This document shows, in pieces, positions 25,601 through 37,600 of a DNA stretch of 64,000 nucleotides; within the stretch, counting starts at the first letter, position 1, and each line of letters opens with the position of its first letter. Origin of the DNA: Trogon surrucura (taxonomy: Eukaryota; Chordata; Aves; Trogoniformes; Trogonidae). Both the position numbers and the translations under genes were made by a program. Under the pieces are notes generated by a model. The model had not been told where the DNA came from and searched no databases. It saw only the letters and a list, made by a program, of their open reading frames with translations. The stretch covers positions 29,111,916 to 29,175,915 of the forward strand of contig CM036620.1 of the NCBI GenBank assembly GCA_020746105.1. Reading direction: 5' to 3'.

Positions 25601-28600
25601 TGAGACTAATCTCTTTTTTTTGAGGCTTGATGAATTTACCAATTCACTATTTTTTCAAGTGTTTTTGATATGCCATCATGTCCTATCTTCCTATACAAAA
25701 TACAACAGTTAGAATAGACTGTAACTTACCCGCGAAAGGGACCCTTCCAGTCCAAGCCTGTTGTGTGCTGATAACACCACACTGTATGGAAGTAAACAGC
25801 AGATTGGCCACAAACATATGGGTACATATGTAGATACACACACAACTGCTGTGCAGATTTGTGCTGTTGTCATCAATGAGGCCAGGATTTTATCCAAGGT
25901 CTGAAGGCAGAAAAGGAGATACAGTTTGTCACGAGAGAGATTATACTGAGTGTGTGAGGAGCAGTGTTAATCACTTCAAAGCCTTATCAAATACTTTAGC
26001 ATGACCGCTTTTCCCACCTCTCTGGCTTGCTTATTTACTTCTGTGTCACCTGCAATTTCAATAGTACCAAGTTAATGTGCTTGATGCTGAAAGAGCTACA
26101 GCCTTTCATGTTGTTCGTCTACTGGGAAATTGTCTCCAAAAACCAGAGGGACGGTGTGTCTCAGTATGTGCCTGGGTTTTACAGCCTGCCCTAAGAGAGC
26201 ACCAAAGCACAGCCCCAATGCAGGAGCACCCACATTTAAGTGCAGGTCACAGAGTCCCAGTTTTGCTCAGAAGGTGATTCAAGTAAGTCCATCTGCCCCT
26301 CTTTTTCCTTACGGAGCTGCTCACTTGTCCCCTTATGCTCAGCTTATGGCTCTGGCCAGGGAGTGGCAAGGCTTTAGCAGCGGCTGCTTCTGACGACTCT
26401 CTGTGCTCCTTCAACCTCTCATTGCTTTTTCCATAAGCCCCACTCTCCCCTCTGCAGCCCAAGCAATGCTCAGCAGGTGGGACGTGGGTAGAGGGGCAGT
26501 GAGAAATGAGGAAGGTTGAAGGTCACACTCCCTTTTCTCTTCTGGGGAGCGGAGTGAGGGCTGTGACACTCTATCCCAGCAGGATCTTTACCTCCTGCTG
26601 TAAATAGGCACTGAGCACATACCCTGGCCGCCAGCTCAGCCTACTGAATTGCAGCTGCTATCAGGCCTGCTCGGTAACTTTCAGACTCAGCCTTGTCATC
26701 AGTTTTACACAACATAAAAAGAAACAGGACAGCACTGGCTCCCAACTGTACACATCCCTAAATGAGAACAGAAGTATGAAAAGAACACGGTCAGAATACA
26801 TCAGCTCCTAATACATTAAGCAGTTCACATGCTAAGATTGAGATGTAGCATTAAAAACTTGGTTTTTTTTCTCAGGTAATAGGGTCTGTACACTCCCTTT
26901 GCAATTTCTCTGTGGTGTGATACTCTCATCCATGTCACAGTGCTTTCACTTTCCAGGGCTACCCCATGATAACATGCTGGATGTACTTACAGTTCCTGAA
27001 AAAAAGTGCAGTTTTAAAGCACCTTGAATGCAAAGTGGAGGTGCAAAGTCTTGTTACCAGAGGAGAGGCTCATGGACAAGAGTTGACCCATGAAGTGCAA
27101 AGGTTGTGATGTGTTTGACACGTCATTTAAGCCATCCTAGCTATGATTTATCTATGATTCATTCTGGATTTCTGTAATCTGTGATTAAAGTGCAACAAAT
27201 ATTATGCCTCTGTGGAAAGGGATTATCTGAGGATTATGCAGAAAAGTCAGTTGTGAAATTATGCCAAGTTTCCCATTTCCCTTCTAAATTCTCTCTAATT
27301 AACAGAAGGAAAGATGCTTACTGCACTGAAACCTACTTAGGTACAGTTGAAGCCCAAAACACGTTTGTACTGTTATTGACAGGCCCTGCAGCCCCTGGTG
27401 TTTGCCTAAATAAGGGCAACAGGTTCAAATTCAGCTTCCCGGTCAGAAAAAAAAAGGGAATTTTTCTAGAGAGGACCCTCACTATTCCTTTCTCTTTTAA
27501 TCAGATTTGTTTTATACTTGTTTTTTTCTTTCTGCAGGTCAAAAACTTTTACTCCTACCAAAATGAACCTGTTTTTACTCAAAATATCAAGAGGGGTCTT
27601 GCTAGCCTTTTCCAGCTCCAGCTGCACTCTGGTGCTGCCCGTGAGGTACGGTACTATATCTGGCAAGATAATCATCATCAGGGAAACAGGCAGAGCCTAA
27701 TCTGCTCTGAAAGGCAGACCTGCGGCTCCCACTGACTTCAGAAGAAATTAACTGTGACACAAATCAATCCTTTGATGGCATTTGTGGTTGGGGATGTAAA
27801 GACAGTCTTCTGAATATATATGGTGTAACAAGTCGAGCTGCTGCAATTATTGTAAAGAATTGGTGACATCCATTTAATTTAAAATGCTTTTATCAATTTA
27901 GCAGAATTTGGTGATAAACTGACTTAATTCAGGTCACTGTAAAAGAGATTATACTGATGGTTAAAGTCAGTTGATTCCTAAAGTCAATTCAAAGGATTAG
28001 AACATTTTAAATCAAACTGAGTATTCACACAAAGTTAGCAATGGTTTAGCTGCATTCATTTACCCTGCGTTACATTGTTAAATTTCTACATCTGTCCACA
28101 TGAGCAAAGCTGGAATTTTACTCGAATTCATGAGTATAGCGCCAGCTGCCAGGTGTTTCCTGAATTTTTTGTTTAAACAAACATTGTTAAGCCATTGAAT
28201 GCAAAATATCCCTGCCTATCCGAAGCAGGTAGTTAGAAAAACTGGTACCCTCAAAACTGGTAAGTAAACTAAAACAGCGCAGCATCTCAGGTACAAGATT
28301 CCAACAATGGACAAAATGGTTCATCTTTGAAAGGAGTTCTAGGGTTCCAAATATGAATTCAAGAACTTGTCCTGATCTAACTCTGTTTTCCAAGGTGGAC
28401 ATATCTGGGAAATGCAATACCACTTACCATGTGCGGCAAGATCAAGTGACTAAAATAAAAGATCTGGAATCCTGTGAAATAGAAAAACAAGGATTTACCA
28501 GCCACAACCGGGTAAGATTTCTTTAACAAAATTAAATCTGTTTTGCCTATTTAAAATATATTCTTAGTAGCTGTTACTCATCTTATCAAAAGTCCTTTCT

Positions 28601-31600
28601 TGCATTACAGAAAGAGAATTCAATCTGTACATTTTGTAGTATTGCTAGTACAGATTTCACATGTAGTATCTATGGGGAGAACAGCAAATGGGTTCTTTAC
28701 TTGTTTAAACCACCTTGGCTCAGCTGACATCGAGTACAGCAAACCAATTAGCACAATTTTTGGATCTCACCCCTAAAATACATTAGTTTATATGCGAATT
28801 TACAGCACTTTTGCCCTGGCTGTACCGAAGTTCTAATCGATGCGAGGCTTCCTTTTCCTTTGGAGGAAAATACTAGATGAAGTCACAGTCATAGTGACAA
28901 CAGTAACCTTTTACCTAGCTGCTAAGTCACAGCATTTAATATGCGCAATAAATACCAGGCAAGATGCTGACTTCTGGATGGAGCCCTGGAAGGTCAAAGG
29001 CTTCCCTAATGCACAGGTGTAATGTAGGAGATGTACCATAGAGGTAACTGAAGCCCTACTATGGCATTAATGGTCTTCCACTACTAGTAAGTGCCTTTCT
29101 AAGCAGTTACTACTGAGTGCAGGCTGGACGCATGCTGGAGGCACTGGGATTCTCTGCATCAGAAACAGACCATTCTAAGCTCAGAGAAGTACAGAGGTAG
29201 CACACACTTTGTATATAAACAGCCTTAACACTGTGAGTGAATTGCTGATTTTCACACTTGCCGCAAAGCCTTCATCCTGTTTACAAACAGATCAAGCAAG
29301 GTGGCTGGCTTTGCTTCCTGCGTGTGAACACAACAACCGTATTTACAAGGCTTTTCCTTGGAAAAGCTTCGCATCTTACTTAAAGTGTATTTTTAACTAA
29401 ATATAGTATCGGGCATTTTCTCAGTTGCAGCCTGCTCTATAACTTCCTCCCCCTCTTTTTTTTTCCCCTGGTACATAACAAATTTGAAGCACATGGTGCA
29501 GAAGTGAGTGCCTTCTTCCTTCAGAAGGAATTCTTGAGAACCTGGTTTATAGGCTTAGCTTGAGATGTTGTCAACCCATATGCACCTTCCTTATTTGGCT
29601 CTATTTCATTGCAAGATTTGCCCTGATTTAGAACTGTGAGCTCTTTTCTTATCCTGTTGTTTACTGGTCAGTCCTTTTTCTTGTTTATTTTTAAATTATT
29701 TTCAGATTTTAGATGTCAATACAAAAGCCACATCTGCCACAATTTATGTTCTGGAAGACAGTTTCTTTAAATCCATTAAGGCAGAAGAAAATTATGTTTG
29801 GCTTCTGAATTCCCGACGAAAAACAGGTGCCAAAATAGTTTCAAAGTAAGTTGGGTAATTTGACTGTCATTGATGGTAGTAGGACTAGTGGTTCAAGTCA
29901 GATTATATGTGTATATTTTATAGCATTGAGATCTAAGGCTGTAAACACTCCAGGTAAGGATTTAGGTCTCTACTGTATCCATACGGTACCTCATCCAACT
30001 TTGATTAAGTGTTCCACCACGCCGCAAATAAAGAATAATGGCATTCATAAGAAATTAAATTAAAACAGCTGGGCCGAAACATTTTAAGCAGCACATTACT
30101 TCTATAGCTGTTCTGTTTCTGTGTCCTCTCATTTCTTAAGATATACTTCTAATGGATTTCCATTTCTAGTAGTGAAAGGTTGGAAGTATAGAAAGGAAAC
30201 AACAGTGAAACCTAGATCTGTGTTAGACCTCAGACTCAAACACTGGAAGTTTGGAGATGCTCATGCCAGATTAATGGTTCAGGCATCTCCTTAGTATTAT
30301 GATATTAAAACATGTACATTCAAAATCTCACTTTCCAGGTCTTCTTATGAAAAAATATATGAAATGTATGAAATATATGAATACATATGGTTACCAAAGG
30401 CTCTTTACTGGGTGCTACAAATTCACACTTCAGAAAGTCTGTTATTTAGGTATTTTATGCCACATACCTCTAGCAGTAATTCAGGTATCAGGTATTTCTC
30501 TTACCTTGAAAAAGCCATAGGCTTGCCACGTTTTGAACATTTTTAAATAAGACTTCAATAAGTCTGTGTTCTATATTTTGGTCTGGGGAGGGTATTTTTT
30601 TTTCCGCTTGCCATGATGTTTGCATTTCTGTTGAACTCTAACCGTGTCTTCACTGTATGGATACACAGGCAGAGACTGGAATTGAAGTCAGTCCAGGCTG
30701 GCCCTGGACTGATCGCTGGGAAGCAAGTCGCCAGCGTTATCAAGACCTTGGACTCCAGTTACATTACTGTGCCACTAGTAGCAGAACCAGTCCAGTCCGA
30801 ATGCAAAAAGTGCCCCTCGGTGAGTAAACACAGTCTTGGTGGACGTCAGCTCAGTGAGCTGAGCAGAACAAGTGTGAAAGAAATTTCTGTCCGAGCAGCC
30901 CACTAGGAGAGGTCTAATATAGCAATATAAAACACACCCCGGAGCAAAGAACACGGTAGTGATGCAGTGGTGCTCCACCACACAAAGGTATTTTAAGATT
31001 TACCTCTAAGAGTACCAACCTTTTAGCTTCCTTTCAAAGATGGAGTGCAGTATTTCTCAAGGCCACTAGAAAATACAACATCTTCTTGATTGATCTTGTG
31101 TTTGCCAACCTTGAGTTGGCAGGACCTTATTTCCTCTGGGTGATAGAGTGGGAAATGCCTTTTAAGAAGGTTGGCCAGTGTTTATAAATAATTCTGTCAC
31201 AAAGGAGCTGAACTGCTCCTAGAAATAAAAGGTAGTTAGGCAGGTTAAACATTTGTTGGCAATATATCTAGCCTCTTCTTACTGCCTGACCCTGAAGGAA
31301 GTCTTTTAAATAAAAGACTTTACAGTTATTTCATAAGTACAAAATGGAGCTTTAGTATTCTTGGCAAGACCAACTCTGTTCTCATTTTTCCCTTGGGGAA
31401 AGAAAAAAAGTACCTTGTTTTTTAATATTTAAGGCTTTGAAAGGCAACTAAGAACTTGGTACTGTAAATGCATCATCCTTTGTTTTCCTGATGCAATTCA
31501 TCATAAGCTAATATAAATTGATACAGTGTTTTTAGCAAACAGTTTTAATGCTGTTACTGTTGTGAAGTGAATTTAGCAGTGAATGGGAACACTAATTTAA

Positions 31601-34600
31601 AGATTATTCTCTGTCAGTTTCTGACAAGGAAGATAAGGCTTCTGTTCAGCACATGTAATTTTAATACTCCAGAGATACTCCTTATGAGCCCAAATACCTT
31701 ACTATATTGGAACTTGTGCTAGTTATCTGAAAGTAGCATTGCACTGTAATAATTTATCTTGTTGAATGCTTGTTGAGCTGCAGAGAAGATAAAAAAAAAT
31801 GCTGGTGGAAATGAAATAGAAATGATGCTGCCTGCATGCTGGAGCAGTTCTGAGCAGGGAACATCAAGGGATCTTAAACAGAGCAGGGACAGGTTCTTTT
31901 CCTCTGGCTCTGCCCATTGGGGTTTGTACTGACCGATTTGTCACTTGGATCTGAGTTTGTCATAATAGTTACAGAGACGATTTCCAGACTTAGATAACAA
32001 ACATAGAGTATAATTCCAGACCACCGCCTGGGAACTGAGCTATGTCATTATAAACTTAATGGCACAATGAGAATTAAGTCCTGCTTTCTCACTGTATTTT
32101 ACAGTAACTGCTATGAAAAGATGGGAGTCTATAAACAGAACACTGTATCCAAAGCAGCAACACAACATTTGGTACTTATGTATCACAGTATACATTAATG
32201 CCATGCTGACATACTATGCCCTATGGTTTTGCATTTTCAATACCCTTTTAAAATCAAAACGGGCCTTATCTCCGTCTTTATGAATTTGGTGAAAAAATCA
32301 TTATTATCCCCACTTCACAGATGGCAGCACTAGCTTCTGTGAGGTTATGACCAATATTTACATTTAAATGTAGGCCTATATTTTTGTGTTTAGATGTTAT
32401 AAAGCACATTCTTTCCAGCAGAGCTCATGGTTCTTACATTTTTTTCAATGCTCATGGCTCCTATAGGGACAGATACTTGCCCCGTCTGAAACTGAGGTGG
32501 GTTTGCTCTGTCTTGTGCAGCCAACCTTTGTAGATTGGTAAAGAAGCTGTCAGGCACTGACATTCAAAAACAACTCCTGCTCAGTTTAGGACCTCTTGGT
32601 TTGGCTTGAATTTTCCTAGAGTGCCCACGAGACCTCTGGTCAGATCTCTCTTTGACAGAGAGAGAGAGATTCATGTCTGAGCTTGGTGGAGTTCATAGAA
32701 TAATAGAATCATAGAATGTCTTAGGTTGGAAGGGACCTTAAATATCATCTAATCCAACCTCCCTGTCATGGGCAGGGATACCCTTAACTAGACCAGGTTG
32801 CTCCAGGCCTCATCCAACCTGGCCTTGAATATCTCCAGGGAGGGGACATCCACAACCTCTCTGGGCAATCCATTCCAGAGTCTTGCCACCTTTGTACTGA
32901 AGAATTTCTCCAATCTAAACCTATTCTCCTTCAATTTAAATCCATTTCCCCTTGCCTTATCCCTGGACACTCTGTGTCCATGTGGAAATGTGTGCATCTG
33001 TGCCTGAATCATTAGGGTTTACAGACTGCCTGACATTCACATTGGGAAAATAAGGGCCCTCACAAAAGTCAGTTGTGAATGCTAGTTTTTAAAGACATGG
33101 TCACTGCAGGACATGGCAGCTGCTCCTTATAACCGTTGAACGGTTAGAGCTCCCCTCCAAAGAGGAAGACTTGGTCTCTGTTCTGTTTTGCTTGAGACGA
33201 CTCCAGCTCACATCTTCCACCTTGCTCATCTCAAGGGTAAGGGCAAAGCTGACTAAGAGCAACCCACACAGCTGGGCTCTGCACAGGAGAAAATACAGGA
33301 TTAATGAGGTTAGATTTTTTTTTTTTTTCTAGGCTATGGTGCAACTTCAGCAGAGGGAATAGGAAGTGCCCCATATGTTTATCGAATTTCAGCTTATAAT
33401 AGGCACACTGACCTTGGTGCTAAGCACTAATCACCAGTTGAGGTTAACAGACCTCAGAACATGCCTCAGAACATGAGCTCCTCCCAGCTGGTCATTAATC
33501 CTCAGGAAATATCCTGTGTCTCAATCATTGTTGCCTAATTATTGTTTGTTACAGTTGATGGAAGTTGCACTCTGTACTGCTGAATGATACTTCTATTTGC
33601 TGGCAGGTTCAAGTGTTATTGCCTAATACAAAAGCCATGAAGAGGGGAAGTATTTTAGTAAAGGTCAAATGGGTGCTAGTGTTAGTTCTCACTTGGGAAA
33701 GCTGCAGTAAACGCTGCTGCAAAGAACAGCTGAGTTTTCACCAAGGAATGTTCTTGATAATATGAGATAACAGAGGCAAAGGCAAATGAGAGAGGAAAGG
33801 TCAAAACACCGGCCCCAGTTTCTTCTGACAGTGTACCTGGAAGGACAGATACAGGTGCTTTGGTACCATGTTGGTCCAGTCCGGTCAAAAATGTGGTGTG
33901 TGGAATAAACACAGCAACAACATCAGAAGGAGCAGTTCTAATAGCACCTCACCTATTATTTTGTACGATAATCACAAATCATTCCCCATCTTATGCAGGT
34001 TTATGAATAAGAAATGGGAATTACTTATGGGACATTTATTCCTGTTCCACACTAACCACTTAGAAAATTTCTGTATTCTAAGAAAATATGATTAATATGT
34101 GAATTTGCATTTGTGCATCTCCTATTTAAAAAAAAAAAAATTACCGAGGAAAAAATGAAGACAGAAAGCAAACACTGTCTTCACTGGAAAGCGTGGTAAT
34201 TTTACAAGACAAGAGAATTCACCTTTTTCCAGTTAAAGAACAAATAATTATGCTTTGTTCCAAAACAGATTTCATTTAAAACAATGTGCATTATCAGGAA
34301 AATACTAAAGTGTTGGAAGAAAGACAGCTACAGCTACAGAAAGGTTTCAAACATAACTTTGAATATCTGCTGAGACTTGAGATATATGCTGAGATATCAT
34401 AAACTAAATAATATTTAGCTAAAAGATCACCAATCTATTGAATTTCAGCTAATTTGAGCAACAGCTGGCCCACATATCTGGATTTATTAAGTCTGATTTT
34501 GAGAACTGAAACCACAATCTGAGAGATTTGACATAATATGAATTCTTTTGCAGCTTTCTGAACATTGGCAGAGCATAAGAGAACAGATGTATCCTGAAAA

Positions 34601-37600
34601 ACTTTCTAAAGCTGAAGCAGCAAGAAGCTTTTTGTCCTTCATTAAGAACATCAGAAAAGCTACAAAAGAGGAGATACTGCAGATTATCAGAAATGAAAAA
34701 AAAGAACTTCTGTAAGTCATCATCGACAAACTTTCAAAATATTTAAGCTTAAAACTGCAGAAAGGCAAACTGAATGCAGACAGGTTCAGTTCTACCGGTG
34801 ATGCCCTATCAATGCAAACCCAGTAATCAATACTGTCTACAGGAAAAGGTCTCATTTTTTTAAAGCTATGTTTGTTCTTGTAGTATAATACATTTGCAGC
34901 ACACTGTTCATCCACCAAGATTGTATCTACAGAAACAAGCAAACACGCTTTGTAGCTTACCTAAAGATTCTCATCCTGACTGCTTGCTCTGAAACGCTCT
35001 ATAACTTCTTGTTGACTTGCCCGTTTGTTTCCCTGAAATGAAAATACAGCAAAGAAGTGGATGGTTCATGCCTGGATATTCTCCTAATATTAGAGTATGG
35101 GTGTGCACAGCACACACACCTAGACTTGGGAGATGGGAAGCATTTCCAAGTCTCACCATACAGTCAGATTTTTTCAAATAAATTCCAGCAGTTGTTATCA
35201 ATATAGATAAACCTTAGAGTAACTCAGGCAGCATAGAAACCTGTTCTCTAGTCAGCACTGTGTGTGTAGAAACAAACTACTGTTTTCCATTTACAACCTT
35301 GTCCTGTAAACTTTAAGATGCTCTGGATGGTTTGGTTTTGTTACTACTTTTTTTGGTCCTGTATTTGCACAAATTCAAATATTATTATCCATAGATATGA
35401 ATAATTTCTAGAGGTCATCTATAATTTTGAGGTGGAAGAATTCAAGGACACAGTTTTTTTTCCAACAAGGGGAAACAGGTGCAAGCTGGAGCATAAAAGG
35501 TTCCACAAAAACATTAGGAAAAGCTTTTTCACTGTGAGGGTGACAGAGCACTGGCACAGGCTGCCCAGGGAGGTTGTGGAGTCTCCTTCTCTGGAGACAT
35601 TCAAGACCCGCCTGGGCATGTTCCTGTGTGACCTACTGTAGGTGATCCTGCTCTGGCAGGGGGGTTGGGCTAGGTGATCTCTAGAGGTCGCTTCCAACCC
35701 CTGACATTCTGTGATTCTGTGAAGAGTAAAATATCCTCTCTCTCACCAGCACAAAAAGATCTTTCAGCACACTAGCTTCTTTCTTCCTATATGCAGCAAA
35801 ATCTTTTCAGTATTTTCTAGCTCATTACAATCATATGTCCGTTTCCACTTCTTTGTAGTCCGCAGATAGTGGATGCTGTAACCTTCGCTCAGACTCCAGC
35901 ATCACTGGAGGCTGTACTTGAATTTCTTGACTTTAAGGATGCAAGCACTTCTACCCTGCAGGAGCGATTCCTGTATGCCTGTGGATTTGCTTCTCACCCC
36001 AGTGAAATGCTCCTGAAATCTCTAACTGTAAGTCAAAGGACAAAACAAATACAACTGAGTTAATACTCTTGAGCCTCGTCCCTGTCAAAGGGAAAGGGAA
36101 GAAACGACCATTTCTGTTTCCAGTTTTCCTTTCTTTATCCCTTCCTGGGTTTCCCTTTATGTGTGCCAGTAGCATATAGCCTGGAAACAACAAGAATTTG
36201 TAGGTCCAGACTGAAAATATATTTACTTTGTAAAAGTTATCAATATCTATTACTTGGAAGACAAACATAATTCTGAGTGCTAGCAAAATACTTTGAAGAT
36301 TATTTGATTGGTGCCTTATCAAAGTTCTGCAACCATTTAATACTTTTTTTTTTTAACATAGCTTCAAAAGTAATTTAATATTTGAGACACTGAGTGTAAC
36401 TCAAGGGGAAAATGGCAGTCAGTTATTTTATGCAATGACAGAGCAGTGCTCTGCTTAGCCTGCAGTTCATCATATTTAGACAGACTAACAGCATTACTTT
36501 TGCATAACAGGCCAAGTTCAAGGGTGATATCGCAAATGAAGAAATCAGAGAAACTCTTGTCATTGTCATGGGAGCGCTTATCAGAAAGCTGTGTGACAGA
36601 GAAGGCTGCAAGCTTCCCGTGAGTACCTTCTGTTCACTGCCAGCCAAATTCTGGTCTGCAACACACATGGATAATCCTTGCTGATGTTACTGGGAGAGCG
36701 TGAGAGACATGGAGAGTGTATTCCCCTGTGTTTTAAAATAAGCCCATAAACTCCAATGTTTGATAGAGGATTTTTATTGTTATTAATTATGACATTTACT
36801 TTGTCAGCTTTAGGCTTTAATCTGATGTCTTCCCATTTCTGTGGATTTCTCCAAGTTTGCTCTGGTTTGACAGAACTTTTTATTGCTGCCTAGTCTGCCA
36901 GGAGAAAAAGCAGTACTTGTGCTCCCTTGTCCAAAAGCTTTGCATGTCCTCAGAAAAACAGTCAGACTCAGGATCTATTTAATATTTGCAGTCTCCTTAG
37001 GTTATTTTGGCTCTGAAGAAAATCCATTGGCTCAAGTACTTAATTGAAGAGGGTCCCTTCGGAGAGCCGGCCAAGTTAACGATCATCACACCAATATGGC
37101 TACAGATCGTCCTCCCTTTATTGCTCCGGACAGCTCAATATATACAGTTCAGCAGTGTCCCCGCGCCTGCCCCTTCACAGAGTTGGTCGGTTACAGGTTT
37201 ACACGCGCCAGCGTTTTATTGGGCAGTGCCATTCCACTATGCAAGCGGCTATCACCCCCTCTTCTCCCCCCGGGGCCAGCACCTCCCACCAAGCATCTCG
37301 CAAAGCTCTCACAAAACAGATAAAACCTCCTCCTCCCTGTGTTCCAAGGCAGCTTCAAGGACAGAGCCTCTGTTTAGGCCTACGCTGGGTTGTCCACACT
37401 TTTAAAGTTATACCGCACCTCTGCTCCACAAGAAATTCCTCTACATATCCCCCTTTTTCTTTTTGGACAACCCAGGCTTCATCCGCTAGCTTGCTTATCA
37501 TTTTCTTGATTATATTTATCAAACAACTAAACATAACTAAGCCTATAACAATTAAAACTGCAATAACCAAAAATGTCTTAACTAAACTCTTAATTCATCC

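Noticed and set aside
27181-27735. 184-aa plus-strand open frame
   Set aside because: It is MTTP exon 4 with intron sequence read through on both sides; the splice sites at 27538 and 27645 define the real coding part.
37007-37405. Plus-strand open frames of 132 and 192 aa around 37.0-39.6 kb that are nearly identical
   Set aside because: They are the plus-strand shadows of the two LTRs of the minus-strand provirus, not duplicated genes.
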